Below, piece after piece: positions 37,346 through 49,400 of a DNA stretch of 64,000 nt (its first letter is position 1; each line of letters opens with the position of its first letter). A program made the position numbers and the translations under genes. The notes beneath the pieces were generated by a model. The model was not told the DNA's origin, did no database searches, and worked only from the letters and a program-made list of their open reading frames with translations. This stretch comes from Branchiostoma lanceolatum (lineage: Eukaryota > Chordata > Leptocardii > Amphioxiformes > Branchiostomatidae), in the NCBI RefSeq assembly GCF_035083965.1, contig NC_089727.1, positions 12,219,501 through 12,283,500 on the forward strand. Reading direction: 5' to 3'.

Positions 37346-40199
37346 ATGTGTTTTATTGTCCGCTACTCTTTACATATCTACATTGTGGTGGTCGGGCTTG
37401 TCGCGTTCTCGGGAATAGTGGATAAATACTTCGACCGGCACCTGGCCGCACACAGGACTCTCGCCAGGCTACCGGCAGTCGTTGGGAATGGCTTCAGACA
37501 TTACCAGGTAACGTTCCAAAACAACATTCCTAGTATTCCTAGTGTCTCTAACACACAAGTCCTGCTCGAATCTCATTGTTTAGAGGTAAGAACTACTGAA
37601 ACAACACGTGTCTTTGGTTCTAATCTACTTTCCCGCCTCTATAGTGATAGCCTGGGTGCCATCCTACAAGCGGAGAGTATGGGAACCGCTGAACTTTACT
37701 AATTAGGATGGCACCCAGGCTGCTATAGTTCGTAGGCTACGTAGCTGTTTTCAACCTTCCTGCTATGTCAATACTAGCTAATGGATGACGAGACCCTGAT
37801 CCTCGCCACAGTGAAGGAGGAGGGCCGATCCGGGCGGCCGGAGCTGGTGTGGTGCGGTCTGTACACGGGACCAAACCTCCGGTCCAAACTCGCCAAGATA
37901 GAGACAGACGTCGGCAGGGAGAACTCCGTCTTGTCACGGACAGGGCAGCCGTGGTACGTCAGTCATTTAAACATTTGTGACTTGTTAATTGAAAACTGCA
38001 TCAGAGCAATTTTCAGACCAGTGGATTCTAAAGCCCCTGTCAGACAAAGCCTCCTAACCGTCCCCTGACCATGGCTGGGACTAAAGTTGTAAGCAATGGC
38101 ATCCATGAGCTGACAGGTTGGTCGGCAAGTTTGCCTACTAGCGAAAGTAGTTGGTATCAGCCGACTATAGATTTTGAAAAATCAAAGTCGCTAATGTTAT
38201 ATTCTCCTTGAATGCGGTCAGAGGAGTGAATTTGAATAGGATCCATGGATCCCATGCCCATGCTACTCCCAACCTAGCGCCGACTTTGGTTGGGGACTGG
38301 TCGGGATCAGCGTCTTGGGAAAGTCCTGAATGTGTGACAGGGGCTTACATTACTAGTAACTAGACCAATTTGGACCGCTGTACTCGTACTCCTTTGCGTT
38401 GTTAGATATGTTCTCAAAAATGTTCTTCCATTTTCATATGCCGGCATGTCTTGCAAAATCACTCTTGTCTACGACTTGATGGTACCGGTCTGTTGCTTGG
38501 TTTTTATTTTACCATATGCATCAACAAAGTGGTTGAATCAGTTGACCAAAGACCAATCCCAAAGCTGGGTATTTTCAAAGATGTCTTCTCGTATGCTAAA
38601 ATCATTTCCTTTCCATGGCAATAACAGACTGCTGTTTTGACTTCAGGCAGTTCTCCAAGGTGCTGACCGCCTGTCAGAGCGTGCGCGGCCCCGGTCTCGA
38701 CTCCGACCCCATCCCTGAGGATGACGTGTACCTTCCCGGCATGCCCCCTGTCCCACAGACATGGTGTCAGCTCGGGTCCAACATGGCGGCCAGTTTGATC
38801 GGCACGGTGGCGTCGGTAATATGCCCAGCAGAGGATTACAAAGCAATCGGTCAGTTTTAGTAACAACACCATTTGAAAAGCTGTATGTAGAAATATACTG
38901 TTATTATATAATTTCAAACATAAAAGAAAGCTTTCTAATCATTGACTCCACGTGTACACTTTTCTCATGGAGTGATTATTCTTACTACCATGTAGCAGCG
39001 CAAGCCTACCAAGAAGCGCTCTCCCGGGACAGGGCCGTGACGCTGCTGAGGAAGGGTACATACCCCGGTACACGGTACTGTCGAGCAGGGGACGGCAAGA
39101 CAAAACTGCTGGAACATGAGGGTAAGTCACTATGACTTGGGTTGTTCCAAATTCAAAAAGTATTATTTGTTAGACAGTGACGAAATGAGCAGTCTCGTTT
39201 GCTGGTTGCAATTACAATGAATTATGTGGCTAACATGATAGCCGTGCATTGTTGCTGTTTTCATTTGTATGCCATCAAAGTCACCAGCTTGAAATGTCCT
39301 CTTAGCACATGTGTATAAAATGTCGGTATTCTACAGACGTGTTAGACCATCTAGACTCCTGTTGCCTGGAGCACATGCAGTGTGAAGAGGCCATAGAGCC
39401 CGGTCAGACGAAGTTCTTACTGTACAACCCCGGCAGCCGCCCGCTCCTACCCTGCTGGTGTGAGGCGTACTTCGAGAAGTAAGTGGAACAGTTTCGGAAA
39501 GTTTCAAAAAGTAACATGCAAATCTTCTAAAGTCATTTAGTACAACGATGCTGTTAGTGCAATGATTTGTCTGTGTGCGCGCGTGCGAAAGAGAGCTTAC
39601 GTATACAGCCAAAACCACACTTCCTCTCTGCAACAAGTCAGCATCTTTAGCAGTCTAACAACACCAATATTTCACTCTTTCGAGTTTGTTAGACACTAAA
39701 AATGCAATTTTTATATCTTTTATCTTCGTAGTGCAACCAAATGCGGGGTTCGGTCTCTTTTCCGTATCGGGGCTGTCCCTGTCCTTGGTGCTGAATACTA
39801 TCTACCCTAACATTGTAGCGTTTTAACCGTATGTTTGTAATTGTAATTTTGTACTAACACTTATTATAATACTTTCTACACTGGGGTTCTTAAAATGTCT
39901 GAGGATAAAACCTTTGAAGTTTTAAAATGTCTGAGCAATTTTAAAATTAGTGTTTAGAGTTACATAATAGTTTTTCGAGTAATGGTAACGAAACAGCTTT
40001 ATTCGCATGCAGATGTCTGCGAAACGCCGCTACTCCTCCATCGCGTGACCTGGGTGATCTGTACTTTAACTACCTGGGCAATACGTGTTACGAGCTGCAG
40101 CACATGACCGTGTGCACGGGCGGACTGCTGGGCGTGTGCTGGCGGTGGGAGCCGAGACTGGTGGGGGTAACCCGCGACCTCTGGACCTTCAAGACGTGA
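37346..40199 (+). CDS. Group III secretory phospholipase A2-like protein, catalytic site substituted
   Basis: Six exons: 37346-37507, 37778-37953, 38647-38849, 38996-39121, 39337-39478, 40013-40199. Phases fit and the total of 996 nt gives 331 residues. Group III PLA2 enzymes release the sn-2 fatty acid of phospholipids outside the cell using a His-Asp pair and calcium (family knowledge). Seen: a hydrophobic N-terminal segment (residues about 7-24, signal peptide or anchor), a poorly conserved N-terminal half, then the PLA2 fold from about residue 203: GTRYCRAGD (calcium-loop position), LDSCCLEHMQC (active-site helix), PCWCEAYFEKC and YFNYLGNTCYEL. The active-site His is kept, but the following calcium-binding Asp is Met, the calcium-loop Trp-Cys-Gly is Tyr-Cys-Arg, and the second Cys-Asp-Cys is Cys-Trp-Cys. 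Hydrolysis is therefore doubtful; a binding role is inferred. A possible ATTAAA poly(A) signal is at 40354-40359. Confidence 0.82.
37649..37721. mobile_element. Foldback element in PLA2-like intron 1
   Basis: AGCCTGGGTGCCATCCT (37649-37665) and its exact complement AGGATGGCACCCAGGCT (37705-37721) form a 17-base inverted repeat around 39 bases. Confidence 0.8.
38032..38345. mobile_element. 314-bp MITE in PLA2-like intron 2
   Basis: It starts AGCCCCTGTCAGAC and ends GTGTGACAGGGGCT, 14-base terminal inverted repeats with one mismatch. No coding capacity. Confidence 0.65.
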
Positions 40200-40821
40200 T
40201 GCTGAGACATTCCTTTCGCATGACTATTGCAATTGAAAGCATTTCTGAAGACTAGTTAGTCGCCTAGCCTTTCTGTCAAATATTGCTGTTTGATTTTCTA
40301 CTGCTTTTCTTTTGCATCATGTTCACGTATTACCCGAAACTCAAACTTGACACATTAAACCAATGAAATAACTTACTTTACGTTGCATGTTTTACGCTGC
40401 AGATGAGCTGCAGTTTATTTTGTTTGACATTGGTACACAACTGGTATAAAAGTAATGTGAAGCTGAATGAAATCTCAAACATTTTAATTGAAGCATAAGT
40501 ATACATATCATGAAATGGAAACAGAAGAATTTGTAACACAACGTAAATACTGGCATACAACTTCCGGTGTGCTTAGTCACCGTATCATACATTATCTACA
40601 TATGCGTCAGATCATTACGAAGGCACGAAGTGCTGTTTCAGACCTGCTTTACGCATGAACTACTATACTTCAAGTACGATAGAGGCCTCTTCACTTAGCT
40701 TCAAACATCACTTGGAGTTGAATACGCAGGGCCTACGTGTAACAAGTGTTTTCAATGTCATACATTTCATGAATTCACCAAGTGGTGCCATGTGCCTGCA
40801 TAGTTGTTGTGTTATGCCTAA

Positions 40822-41032
40822 AGGCTCGTTCACATTCGTCGTAATCGTCGTATGATCGCAAACTGAATGCAGTTTTTTTGGATAGTCGTGCAAGTGTCGT
40901 TAGAATTCAGCTTTCTTCTTTTGGAAAATACTTAGATCCTTGTCACCCGTAGGTTCTGTCACAATCTGCTTAAAAATTCTCCGACATCAAAATCGCACGA
41001 CGACCTACAGCTACGACTAAAGTGACCGCGCT
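40822..41032. mobile_element. MITE, CGTCGTA-end family, copy 4
   Basis: Starts AGGCTCGTTCACATTCGTCG and ends AGTGACCGCGCT. It shares TAGTCGTGCAAGTGTC and TTCTGTCACAATCTGCTT with the other copies. It lies between the PLA2-like gene and calmodulin-like copy A, which point towards each other. Confidence 0.55.
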
Positions 41033-41117
41033 CAGTACAATGACGGTAAAGTTTGTTACCAAACGAATATACGAGTGTACGACTTGATCTTGTTTGGTAG
41101 ATCACACGTTGTACCAG

Positions 41118-41174
41118 GGGTACCTTGGTGTTCTAAGGGTACCTTGGTGTTCTAAGGGTACCTTGGTGCTCTAA
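41118..41174. repeat. Three tandem 19-mers
   Basis: The unit GGGTACCTTGGTGTTCTAA is repeated three times with one change, about 110 bases past the stop of calmodulin-like copy A. Confidence 0.9.
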
Positions 41175-41282
41175 GACCCCAAAAAGGAAATCGTCAATTT
41201 TTAGTCACGATATGACTGCCTCCAAACCTGGTGTGTTACACCAAAGGGCATTTTGTTATTCCAATACAAATACAGATACAGT

Positions 41283-43192
41283 TTAGGATTTGATCATCAT
41301 CTGGTAGAACTCCTCGTAGTTAATGTGCCCGTCGCCGTCAAGGTCGGCCTCGTCTATCATCTCGTTCACCTCCTCGTCGCTCAGTTTCTCGCCCAGGTTC
41401 GCCATCACCACACGGAGTTCGGAGGCCGTGATGAACCCTGGGAAAATAACAGAATATGACCTGGAGGTCACGGACACGGGGTTGTCGGTGTGTCGCCATT
41501 TGTATGGCAGCGGTGGGTCAGCGTTTTGGATGCTCACAAGCGTACAAAATTTCTGTCAGATATATGGTTATATTTTACTTGATATTTCACAGTAGTCCTT
41601 GCTCATTTAGTAGCATTTTCGCACTTACTACAATTTTTAGCCCAATATGTTCAACCTTTTCCCTCCTGCCTAGCTCTGTAAATAATACTGGGGCTATTTC
41701 AGTGTGCTAAAGGTTAACGCTATGTTGTTGTAAAGACAAATGTTACCCTACTAGTGACGAGGCTTAGGCACAAAAAGGACAATAACAATCGTCGCCACTA
41801 CCGTTCCCGTCCTTGTCGAAGACTCTGAAGGCCTCTTGGATCTCTTTCCTGTTGTTTTCTTCCACCTGTTTCTTCGCCATGACCATGAGGAATTCTGGGA
41901 AGTCAATACTTCCGCTTCCGTCAGTATCCATCTCACTGATCATGTCCTGCGAGACGAGATCGTCATGGTTAAGATTTTCATCAGAAATAAAATCATCATT
42001 CTTGATTAAGAAAAGTGACACATGCGTATCAACTATTGCAACGTGATCTTGACTTCATCTGTACCAGTACCAGATTTGACCGCATGACGCAATCTTCTTT
42101 AGAAGCTTTTCATTATCATCTTATCTTCAGCTGATAACATTACAGACGAGTAAATGGAAATACCTTGCTGAATGGCGCTGATTTTATGATTGTTATTATC
42201 ATCTTTTTCTAGTGTAGCAATGTGCCTCAATATGCCCCTCACCCACACAAAATGTGTCGTACAATCTAGAACGTTTGGTCTGAATACGACAAGAGGATAG
42301 TGTGACCACATGTGCCCATCGACGGGTATTACCATATCGTGCGACTAACCTACCAGGACATACGCGGTACCCTGGGTAAATACATGCCCCAAATAAGTTC
42401 TCCCCGGTGTGGGATTGAGATCTGACATATATGGATTTGTGGCTTGTTAACAGCAGATATGGGGCCCAGTTATCGTCATCCTGCTGCATAGTCTTTTCCC
42501 TGAGTAGATTATCTGTTTTGAATTTACTGCTCCCGTCCCATAGAAGAGCCAGCCCAATGCTTATGCCCGAAAACGCATATGGCATTGTCATGGGCTTTTA
42601 ACGTGTTATAATTGTTACCATTATGGATTCACTGTGATACGCAAAATATATCTCTTTGTAGATACAGTATAGATAACACTGTTTTCTTTTCTATCTTTGA
42701 CATCTGAGATATTATTTCTGAATAGCACCAGGAGACTGAAAATGTAGTCCAATGCCTCGTTATGCCGTCCACACCGATTAATTACTTCCTGCTATGTATT
42801 ACAAGTAGTATAGTGTTATGCCATCTCAAAGTCACTAATGATACGATGAATTCAAATGAAAACAAAACAAAACATTGATAAATCTGTCATATGTGTCACT
42901 ACAAGCCAATAATCGAACTGCAGGTACAGTTCTTTCCTGAATAGCGTCGAAGCAAAAACTTTCCGGTTGCTTCGATTCAGTTTTGCCGTATACGTACGTT
43001 TACTAAACACGTCATTGCAAAGACAACACAGACATATTTTACCTGTAGTTCTGCCAGAGAGGTCAGTTGTCCCAGGTTTTCCATGACCTCCCCCAGCTCA
43101 CGGGTCGTGATGGACCCGCTCCCGTCGGCGTCAAACAGCGAGAACACCTCTTTGTACTCAGCTATTTGTTCCTCAGAAAGCTGGTCGGCCAT
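41283..43192 (-). CDS. Calmodulin-like protein, copy A (complete, 3 exons)
   Basis: Exons 43192-43043, 41946-41802 and 41437-41283 (150+145+155 nt) encode 149 residues, exactly the length of calmodulin counted with Met. There are four intact EF-hand loops: [36 protein letters not shown] and [12 protein letters not shown], each with Asp at position 1 and Glu at 12. All four should bind calcium. It differs from the near-invariant animal calmodulin at many sites (for example [11 protein letters not shown] for AFSLFDKDGDG, and the end YQMMIKS), so it is a calmodulin-like paralogue rather than calmodulin. Introns fall after the AELQ motif (phase 0) and inside the Gly of DKDGNG (phase 1). A Met two codons upstream (43198, MEMADQ) is an alternative start; MADQ fits the family. 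Role inferred: intracellular calcium sensor. It is the rightmost in transcription order of the tandem cluster. Confidence 0.9.
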
Positions 43193-43264
43193 CTCCATCC
43201 GACAACCGCTCGTGTAAGTACCTACATACAAGCCCAACAACTAAATTCCGGCGGCACGAAGCAA

Positions 43265-43272
43265 TGACGTAA
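43265..43272. promoter_or_regulatory. CRE-like TGACGTAA upstream of calmodulin-like copy A
   Basis: A TGACGTAA motif lies about 73 bases upstream of the copy A start codon, a typical place for a CREB/ATF site. The match is to a short consensus and could be chance. Confidence 0.2.
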
Positions 43273-44371
43273 TTGGTAGACACACAGCGTTTCCCTGGTG
43301 CGGAACTCTAACTTAAATCCACGGAGATGGAACGTTAATGAACACCGCGGAACCAGCCTCTCTTACATGTTCAACACTGAGCGATACGATCGTTCGCGGA
43401 GACGTCAATCAAAACATGGCCGGTGCACAGTGACGAGTTCCCGTCCTTACGTAGATAAGGACTTGCGTCAGAGGAGAGGGAAAAGGAACGTGACCCAAAT
43501 GCCAGTCGTTACACACTTCTTACTGGAAGGATGCTACCAGAGGTGTCAACAAGCTGTTGACAATCTCAACGTCAGACTGCCGAATGCCGTGATGAAGCGA
43601 ACCTGCAGTTTTCTCACTATGTCCGGTTTTACAGATGACCGAATCATTCGCCCAAGGGGAATTTGCTCCAAATGGTTAGGGGTTGGTACCTCCATATGTC
43701 CCACCATATTTGCGAGGTGAATTCGCCAGCGACTGTTATTCATCGCTGAGAAGCACTAGTGGAGTGTTATCTTCACAGGGGTATAGTCACGAGGGACGTC
43801 TACAAAGGGTATTTCTACATGTCCAAAATTTGAATCTTATGGAGGGACAGCCTCTTTTAGAATTATCTTGTGTTCAATTAGCAAGCTGGCTTATAGACTA
43901 CAGACATCGGGCGGTGATCTTTAGCTGGTGTGGAGGCTAGTACACACGTAGTAACATCGCCTCTGTTTGCAGATAACTGATTTCGTGTGCTGAAAGATGA
44001 AACTACCATGTTTTAGACATCGCTCCTCCCAAGGAGACTGTCAACGGCAAGCAAGTATTTACCATCATTTTGCAACCACCAGAATTATCGCATCGCTTCA
44101 TCTCTTCGACAGAACCTCTTTGACAATCTCTACCGATAGCTCCTGGCAGTATTTTGATATTGTTCCCTGTGCTGATGAAATGTGCTGTCTTCTAGTTGCA
44201 GTCGTGTCCCGATGGCTCCCTTTGGACCCATGCCAAGCCAAACGTCCCATCCTGCCACCGTACGGAACCAGCTTTGGACCTGGGCCATGCCTATCTTATA
44301 TCTCCGATCACACAATCTTCCGCATCACATCCTGTCACTCTACAATATATAGAGATAACTACGGACACACA

Positions 44372-44404
44372 TCAAGACAAACAAACAAACAAACAAACAA
44401 ACAC
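44372..44404. repeat. (CAAA)n microsatellite
   Basis: Tandem ACAA units. Confidence 0.85.
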
Positions 44405-45426
44405 ACAGACCGAACACAATACCTCCGTTTTCAGAGAGGTCATCAGCAACACTAAGGCAGTAGTAACACGTCACTCGGAGACTGATATGCGTATGGAGAC
44501 CGCTCATTGACAAATTGTTCACAGATACCATCATCGTGAAACTGATGGAACATGCGTTTTGCTAGGGTTGCTTACAAGAAAGTGTATCAACAAGACCCGC
44601 CATAAAACAAATCTCTTTTTATTTAAACATGTTTTCAGAGATAAAGGTCATAGCACCTCCAGGTGACAGCCCGGTGCTCCAATATACATGTAACGTTACA
44701 TAGAGTTGATCTGTTGCAAATGAGTCCGTACGGAGGACGTCCATATTTTAGAAGGCCTCTTCCGTAAGTCATTCCCATACAAGGCAACTGAACTACATAT
44801 AGTAACAAACCGGTAGTTCAGTACGAAACTTTGTTTACCTGGGATGATAAGTAACTATGGCCAGAGAAAAAATGTAAGATCGAACAGTAGTAACAATCGT
44901 GTCTCATTTCATTATGACAACCATGCACCAAAGAAACATCTTTATATCAAGGTATATACATACAATATACATCATATAGTTATATCAGAATCAAAGTCCG
45001 GTCGCCCAGTCTAAGGCCTTCCGGCGGTGCGCAGTGGAGGTTCTAGATTTGGATAACATTCAAGCTTTGAGCTAGTTTTATAGACATCAACAGCAGACAG
45101 CCATATAAACACGAACGATAAGCTGTCACAACAGATTCGATTCTAGAACATACAATTCTTTCCTTGTTGCGACACTTTTGTGATGTCACGTCTAATAGAT
45201 GGAGTACATGCAAAGCCAAAGGAGATATCTAAGGAGTACATAGCTGATTGTTTTGGGTGATTTGATATCTTTTATATGTACCCGGCCCTAGCCTCTTTGT
45301 TGAAATTGGTTTTCACTGTGTGCTACGACGACTATGTTTTACCTACGTGAGAGGTAAACTTGTGTACAAAAAATACATGTACGGATGTACATGTAACGTT
45401 GGGTACAAAGGTGCTCTGCCCTCGTT

Positions 45427-45493
45427 GTCTGATCTCCAAGCAGATGTATGGCGTGAAAAACAAGTTAGAGCCAGACATCTGCTTGGAGGCTAC
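45427..45493. mobile_element. Short foldback element (CTCCAAGCAGAT ends)
   Basis: TGATCTCCAAGCAGATGTA and AGACATCTGCTTGGAGGCTA face each other around about 30 bases, directly beside the distal terminal exon of calmodulin-like copy B. Confidence 0.65.
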
Positions 45494-45506
45494 ACGCCGG
45501 ATCGAC

Positions 45507-45661
45507 TCAGGCTTTCGTCATCATGTCGTAAAATTCCTGGTAGTTGATATGGCCGTCTCCGTCGATGTCGGCTTCGTCCAGCATCTCGTCCACTTCCTCG
45601 TCTGTCAGTTTCTCCCCCAGGTTCGCCATCACTACCCGCAGCTCGGACGCCGTGATGAAGC
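45507..45661 (-). CDS. Alternative (distal) terminal exon of calmodulin-like copy B
   Basis: A 155-nt exon with acceptor TTTATAG/GC and the same phase as the proximal exon encodes EF3 end, EF4 ([12 protein letters not shown]) and the stop (FYDMMTKA). It has no first or middle exon of its own: upstream in transcription order comes the proximal terminal exon 46571-46417, then the middle exon at 47.7 kb. Splicing of the 47.7 kb exon to either terminal exon gives an intact 149-residue protein. A downstream AATAAA on this strand lies at about 44618-44623. Alternatively it is an orphan exon left by a partial duplication, but the intact frame and intact loop suggest it is used. Confidence 0.72.
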
Positions 45662-46287
45662 CTATAAAAGCAAACCAAAAAGTTACGCTTGCGTCTTTTT
45701 GCGTTTGGGGATGGCCCCCAAAGAATAACGAGCGCACGAGAAATGGATGAGCAACTGCCGACCAAATAAGTCTCACCCAGCGAAGTCACCTTGGCAATAG
45801 AACCAGATTTTGGGACATTGCCGTTTTGCGGCCATTGTGCTCTTCCGAGCCGAGCGCATGCGCCATCGCAGTGAGTGCTGGGTAAACCGCCATGGTGTAG
45901 TGCAGTACCAATATGTCCATGCCTGACTATTTGGAGCACACAGTGTGCTATGAATAGATTGTGAGGTGGCTCCAGGAAAGGTAGTGAGCAAAGCGGAGTG
46001 TTATTGGGTGTGGGGTTATGCTGGCTTTGACAGCGTTGTAGGCAGTTGTTCATCCTTTTCTCTCCCAGTCAGTATATTTTAGCGTCACAAGTGTGATCAA
46101 CTTGTTGATAGTTATTTCAAAGCTAGGTTCTCGTTGTGGACCTTTAAAAAGGCCAGCTATAAAGACGAGCAGTCGATCCAAAAAATAATGTTGATGCTCC
46201 GAGGTTCATATGATGTCTCCATGAAAAGTCAATGGAATATCCATATAGCCGTATGCTCCGATGAGACGGCATCCCGTACGACAGGTT

Positions 46288-46385
46288 CCTCCGACGCTGT
46301 GAGTGACCTAACCCTATCCTCACCAGAACATGCCAACGGTAGGGTGCAAGCCTTCGGTTAGGATGAGGACACTCACCTCACAGCG
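46288..46385. repeat. Inverted repeat beside the proximal terminal exon
   Basis: CGCTGTGAGTGACCTAACCC on the left is mirrored imperfectly by GGTTAGGATGAGGACACTCA and CCTCACAGCG on the right. It lies between the two alternative terminal exons of copy B. Confidence 0.55.
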
Positions 46386-46416
46386 CTCAAGTGAAGAGAT
46401 TCTTACTCCCCTACAC

Positions 46417-49400
46417 TCAGGTTTTTGTCATCATCTCATAGAATTCCATAAAGTTGATGTGACCGTCTCCGTCGATATCGGCCTCGTCTATCATCTCACT
46501 GACTTCCTCGTCGCTCAGCTTTTCGCCCATGTTGGCCATGACAACACGCAACTCGGAAGCAGTGATGAACCCTGCGGTATATGATGACGAGATGGGTGAG
46601 AAATCGTGCATTATGGATCATGATGTCACTTCCGGTTATGGCATGCAACGTCCGGTTAAGGCTAGAATCATGCTTTTTTCTTCTTGTCATTTTTCCCCCG
46701 AATGACTATTTGGTACTGCCAGACAGATGAGGTGATGGTTTTGTCAGAAAGAATAAAACAATGCCAACGTTATTATCTAATTCGCCGGTGTACGTTATCA
46801 ATGTCCAGTTTTAAAAAAATAATGATTTCCAGGACTCTATGTGCGAGAAGAGAGGAAGTTGATGTAGTAAGACAGATATAAAGATGATTTTGGTTTACTG
46901 GAATGTGTGTGTAAACGGATGAGGGCAATATCCATACATAATCTACATAACTGCACGAAGTACAGGTTTTCCATGAATTGGTATTGTGGGTTGTAAAGGG
47001 ATGACATTGATCTTGACGAACAACTAATAATGAAATGCCGGTGATCATGACGATCAACTTTATAAATCAATTCATAGTTGCAAAAAAAGGTAAACATCCG
47101 TGGAATTTGTGTGTGGTGAGTTGGTGGCAGGTCAACTGCTTAGGTCAACTGGTGAGAGCTGCAGCACATGGGGAGGGACTAGGGAGGGGTGCGGGTGTTA
47201 TTCTGGTTATAGCTGCACGCAGGTTAGGGGTCTGCCTGTTTGTAACATTTTCAGAGAGAAATATGTCTACTGAAGGTCCATGTTTGTCCCTTCCCCGGTT
47301 ATACCCTTAAATAAATATATTCTTGACTACTAATCTGATAGGCGCTAATTTTGGAATCTGAATCCTAAAGCGTTGCTTTGAACTATGTTCTTTCAAAGGG
47401 AACTGCTAAGTAACGGTACGTCCTATTGTATTCGGCAGAGATTATATATTGAACGTTGGCTTGTCCCTCGTACCTGGTAGTCTATATACAGTTACTATAT
47501 AAAAACTGCTGTTATATTGATAAAAAGTGTAGTCAGAACTCCTTACATAATACATGGATATATGTTGCTGTCGGCCCCATATATTACCAGTAATCAGTGT
47601 ACAGTTACAGCCATACTTAACGCCGTCAAGTTAGACCGGAGCCGGTTAGTACTGTCAACGGTGGACAGCAGAAATCAAACCACATTACCATTGCCGTCCT
47701 TGTCGAAAACCCTAAACGCTTCTCTGATTTCTTTCTCGTTGTCAGCGTCGCGCTGTTTTTTCGCCATGACCATGAGGAATTCTGGAAAGTCTATAGTCCC
47801 GCTGCCGTCAGCGTCCATTTCGTTGATCATATCCTGAAAAGAAAACGAAATCTGTATTGTTTCTCTGTTTTTGTAATCATTTGTTTCATTGCAACATTTA
47901 TTGGCACTACGTAGTGGCTACACACTCAAGTACTTACAGTACATGTATTTTCATGCCGCCACCAGAAGAAATGACAGTACGTAAATACAAAGAAAGCAAA
48001 GGTTTTACAAATATGAAATACGAGCTATGAGCTGATTGTTCGATGTTGAGAAATTAATTATGATCAAAACGTTTGGTATCTGTCAAAACTATTTGTGATG
48101 TGGTGTTTGCCGTGGACAGAAAAGAAGATTTCCATTGAAGTAAACATAATATATTATCATCTGACAGATTATTGATTTCTGTGACAAGACATATCAGTCT
48201 TTTCCAAAGAGGTTAGCTCGCTGTTGTGTGTAGTTATGGTAGCGTTGAAACAAACAGAAAAGCTACATTGTTACGACATGTAATTCCTTTCGTAAGTCTC
48301 TTCTAATATTTTGTACTTAGAATTGTAGGATAGATTAGCCTTGTAGAACAGATTGTTTATTTCATGACATACATTGTACCATGTACGATTGTTGAGCAAT
48401 AATAAAGTTCAAAGTTCTATCATTCGTCGCTTGTCATCATCATCACCATAGTGATAGTTGTGAGGTTGTCACTGATAGAATCTCATATATTTTTCTCCTC
48501 TGCATTTTCTCCGAACATGAATGGTCAAATTCAATAAAATCTTTTGTAGACCCTCTTGTTTCTTAGTTGCCCGGATGTGTCATGGCGACCCCGTATCTGT
48601 ACGTTCTCACATCATCGTTAAACTAAATATGTACATGCCACGCTGGGGCAAAGATAACACCACGCCACAGTTTGCATAGCACTCCAATCCCCAACGGCAG
48701 CCGTGTTGCCAAAAATACTGGCCTAGACGCGAAGCGTTAGATTATTTACTTTATAAACTACTCAATAAAAAGACGTAAATGTATATGTTTTGTGACCGGT
48801 TGCCATCACAGATCTTGCAAGGGAGAAGGGAACAACGGTTTGACATATGTTCTAGGCTATCAAGTTTAAATTTCACTGACATTCTATTCCAATGACAGCT
48901 TCTTCTGATTTTGCCGGTCGTTTTGGAGTCCTCTGAACAACCAAAATCCTTTAATCCCTTTGGCATTTCTAGTCAATGATCATAGCTATTAAAATCTTAG
49001 CCGGTATCATCCGGAATAGCAAAAATGTCGGCGTGTCTGTTACGCCAATGGTAACCGGCAGCACGCTGTGTCAATAGCTTGGTCATGTATGAAAATGTGG
49101 AAGAACACTTTTGACAAAATTTTGCAATCGATTTACCTTTAGTTCCAACTGACAGTAACGGTAATTTTATTCCGGTGACGTAATATTTGTCAAAAGAGAT
49201 GACCCATTTGATGCTGTACAACTAGCGCTTGAATTTCTTGTATCCAATGACGGTGCATGTTACAACTATCATCTAATTAGGCGACCAATGGGCTGTACAT
49301 GTCCTTCTCAATTTTATAGTGCTAATGCCTTAATCGCTGAGATAAGCTATTATGAAGTTCATGATATAATATCTATCAAAACAAGAGTGCAAGTGCGTTG

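Noticed and set aside
45490..46053. A 187-codon frame on the minus strand
   Set aside because: Most of it is the wrong frame of the distal calmodulin-like terminal exon and its upstream intron; the real exon is 45661-45507.
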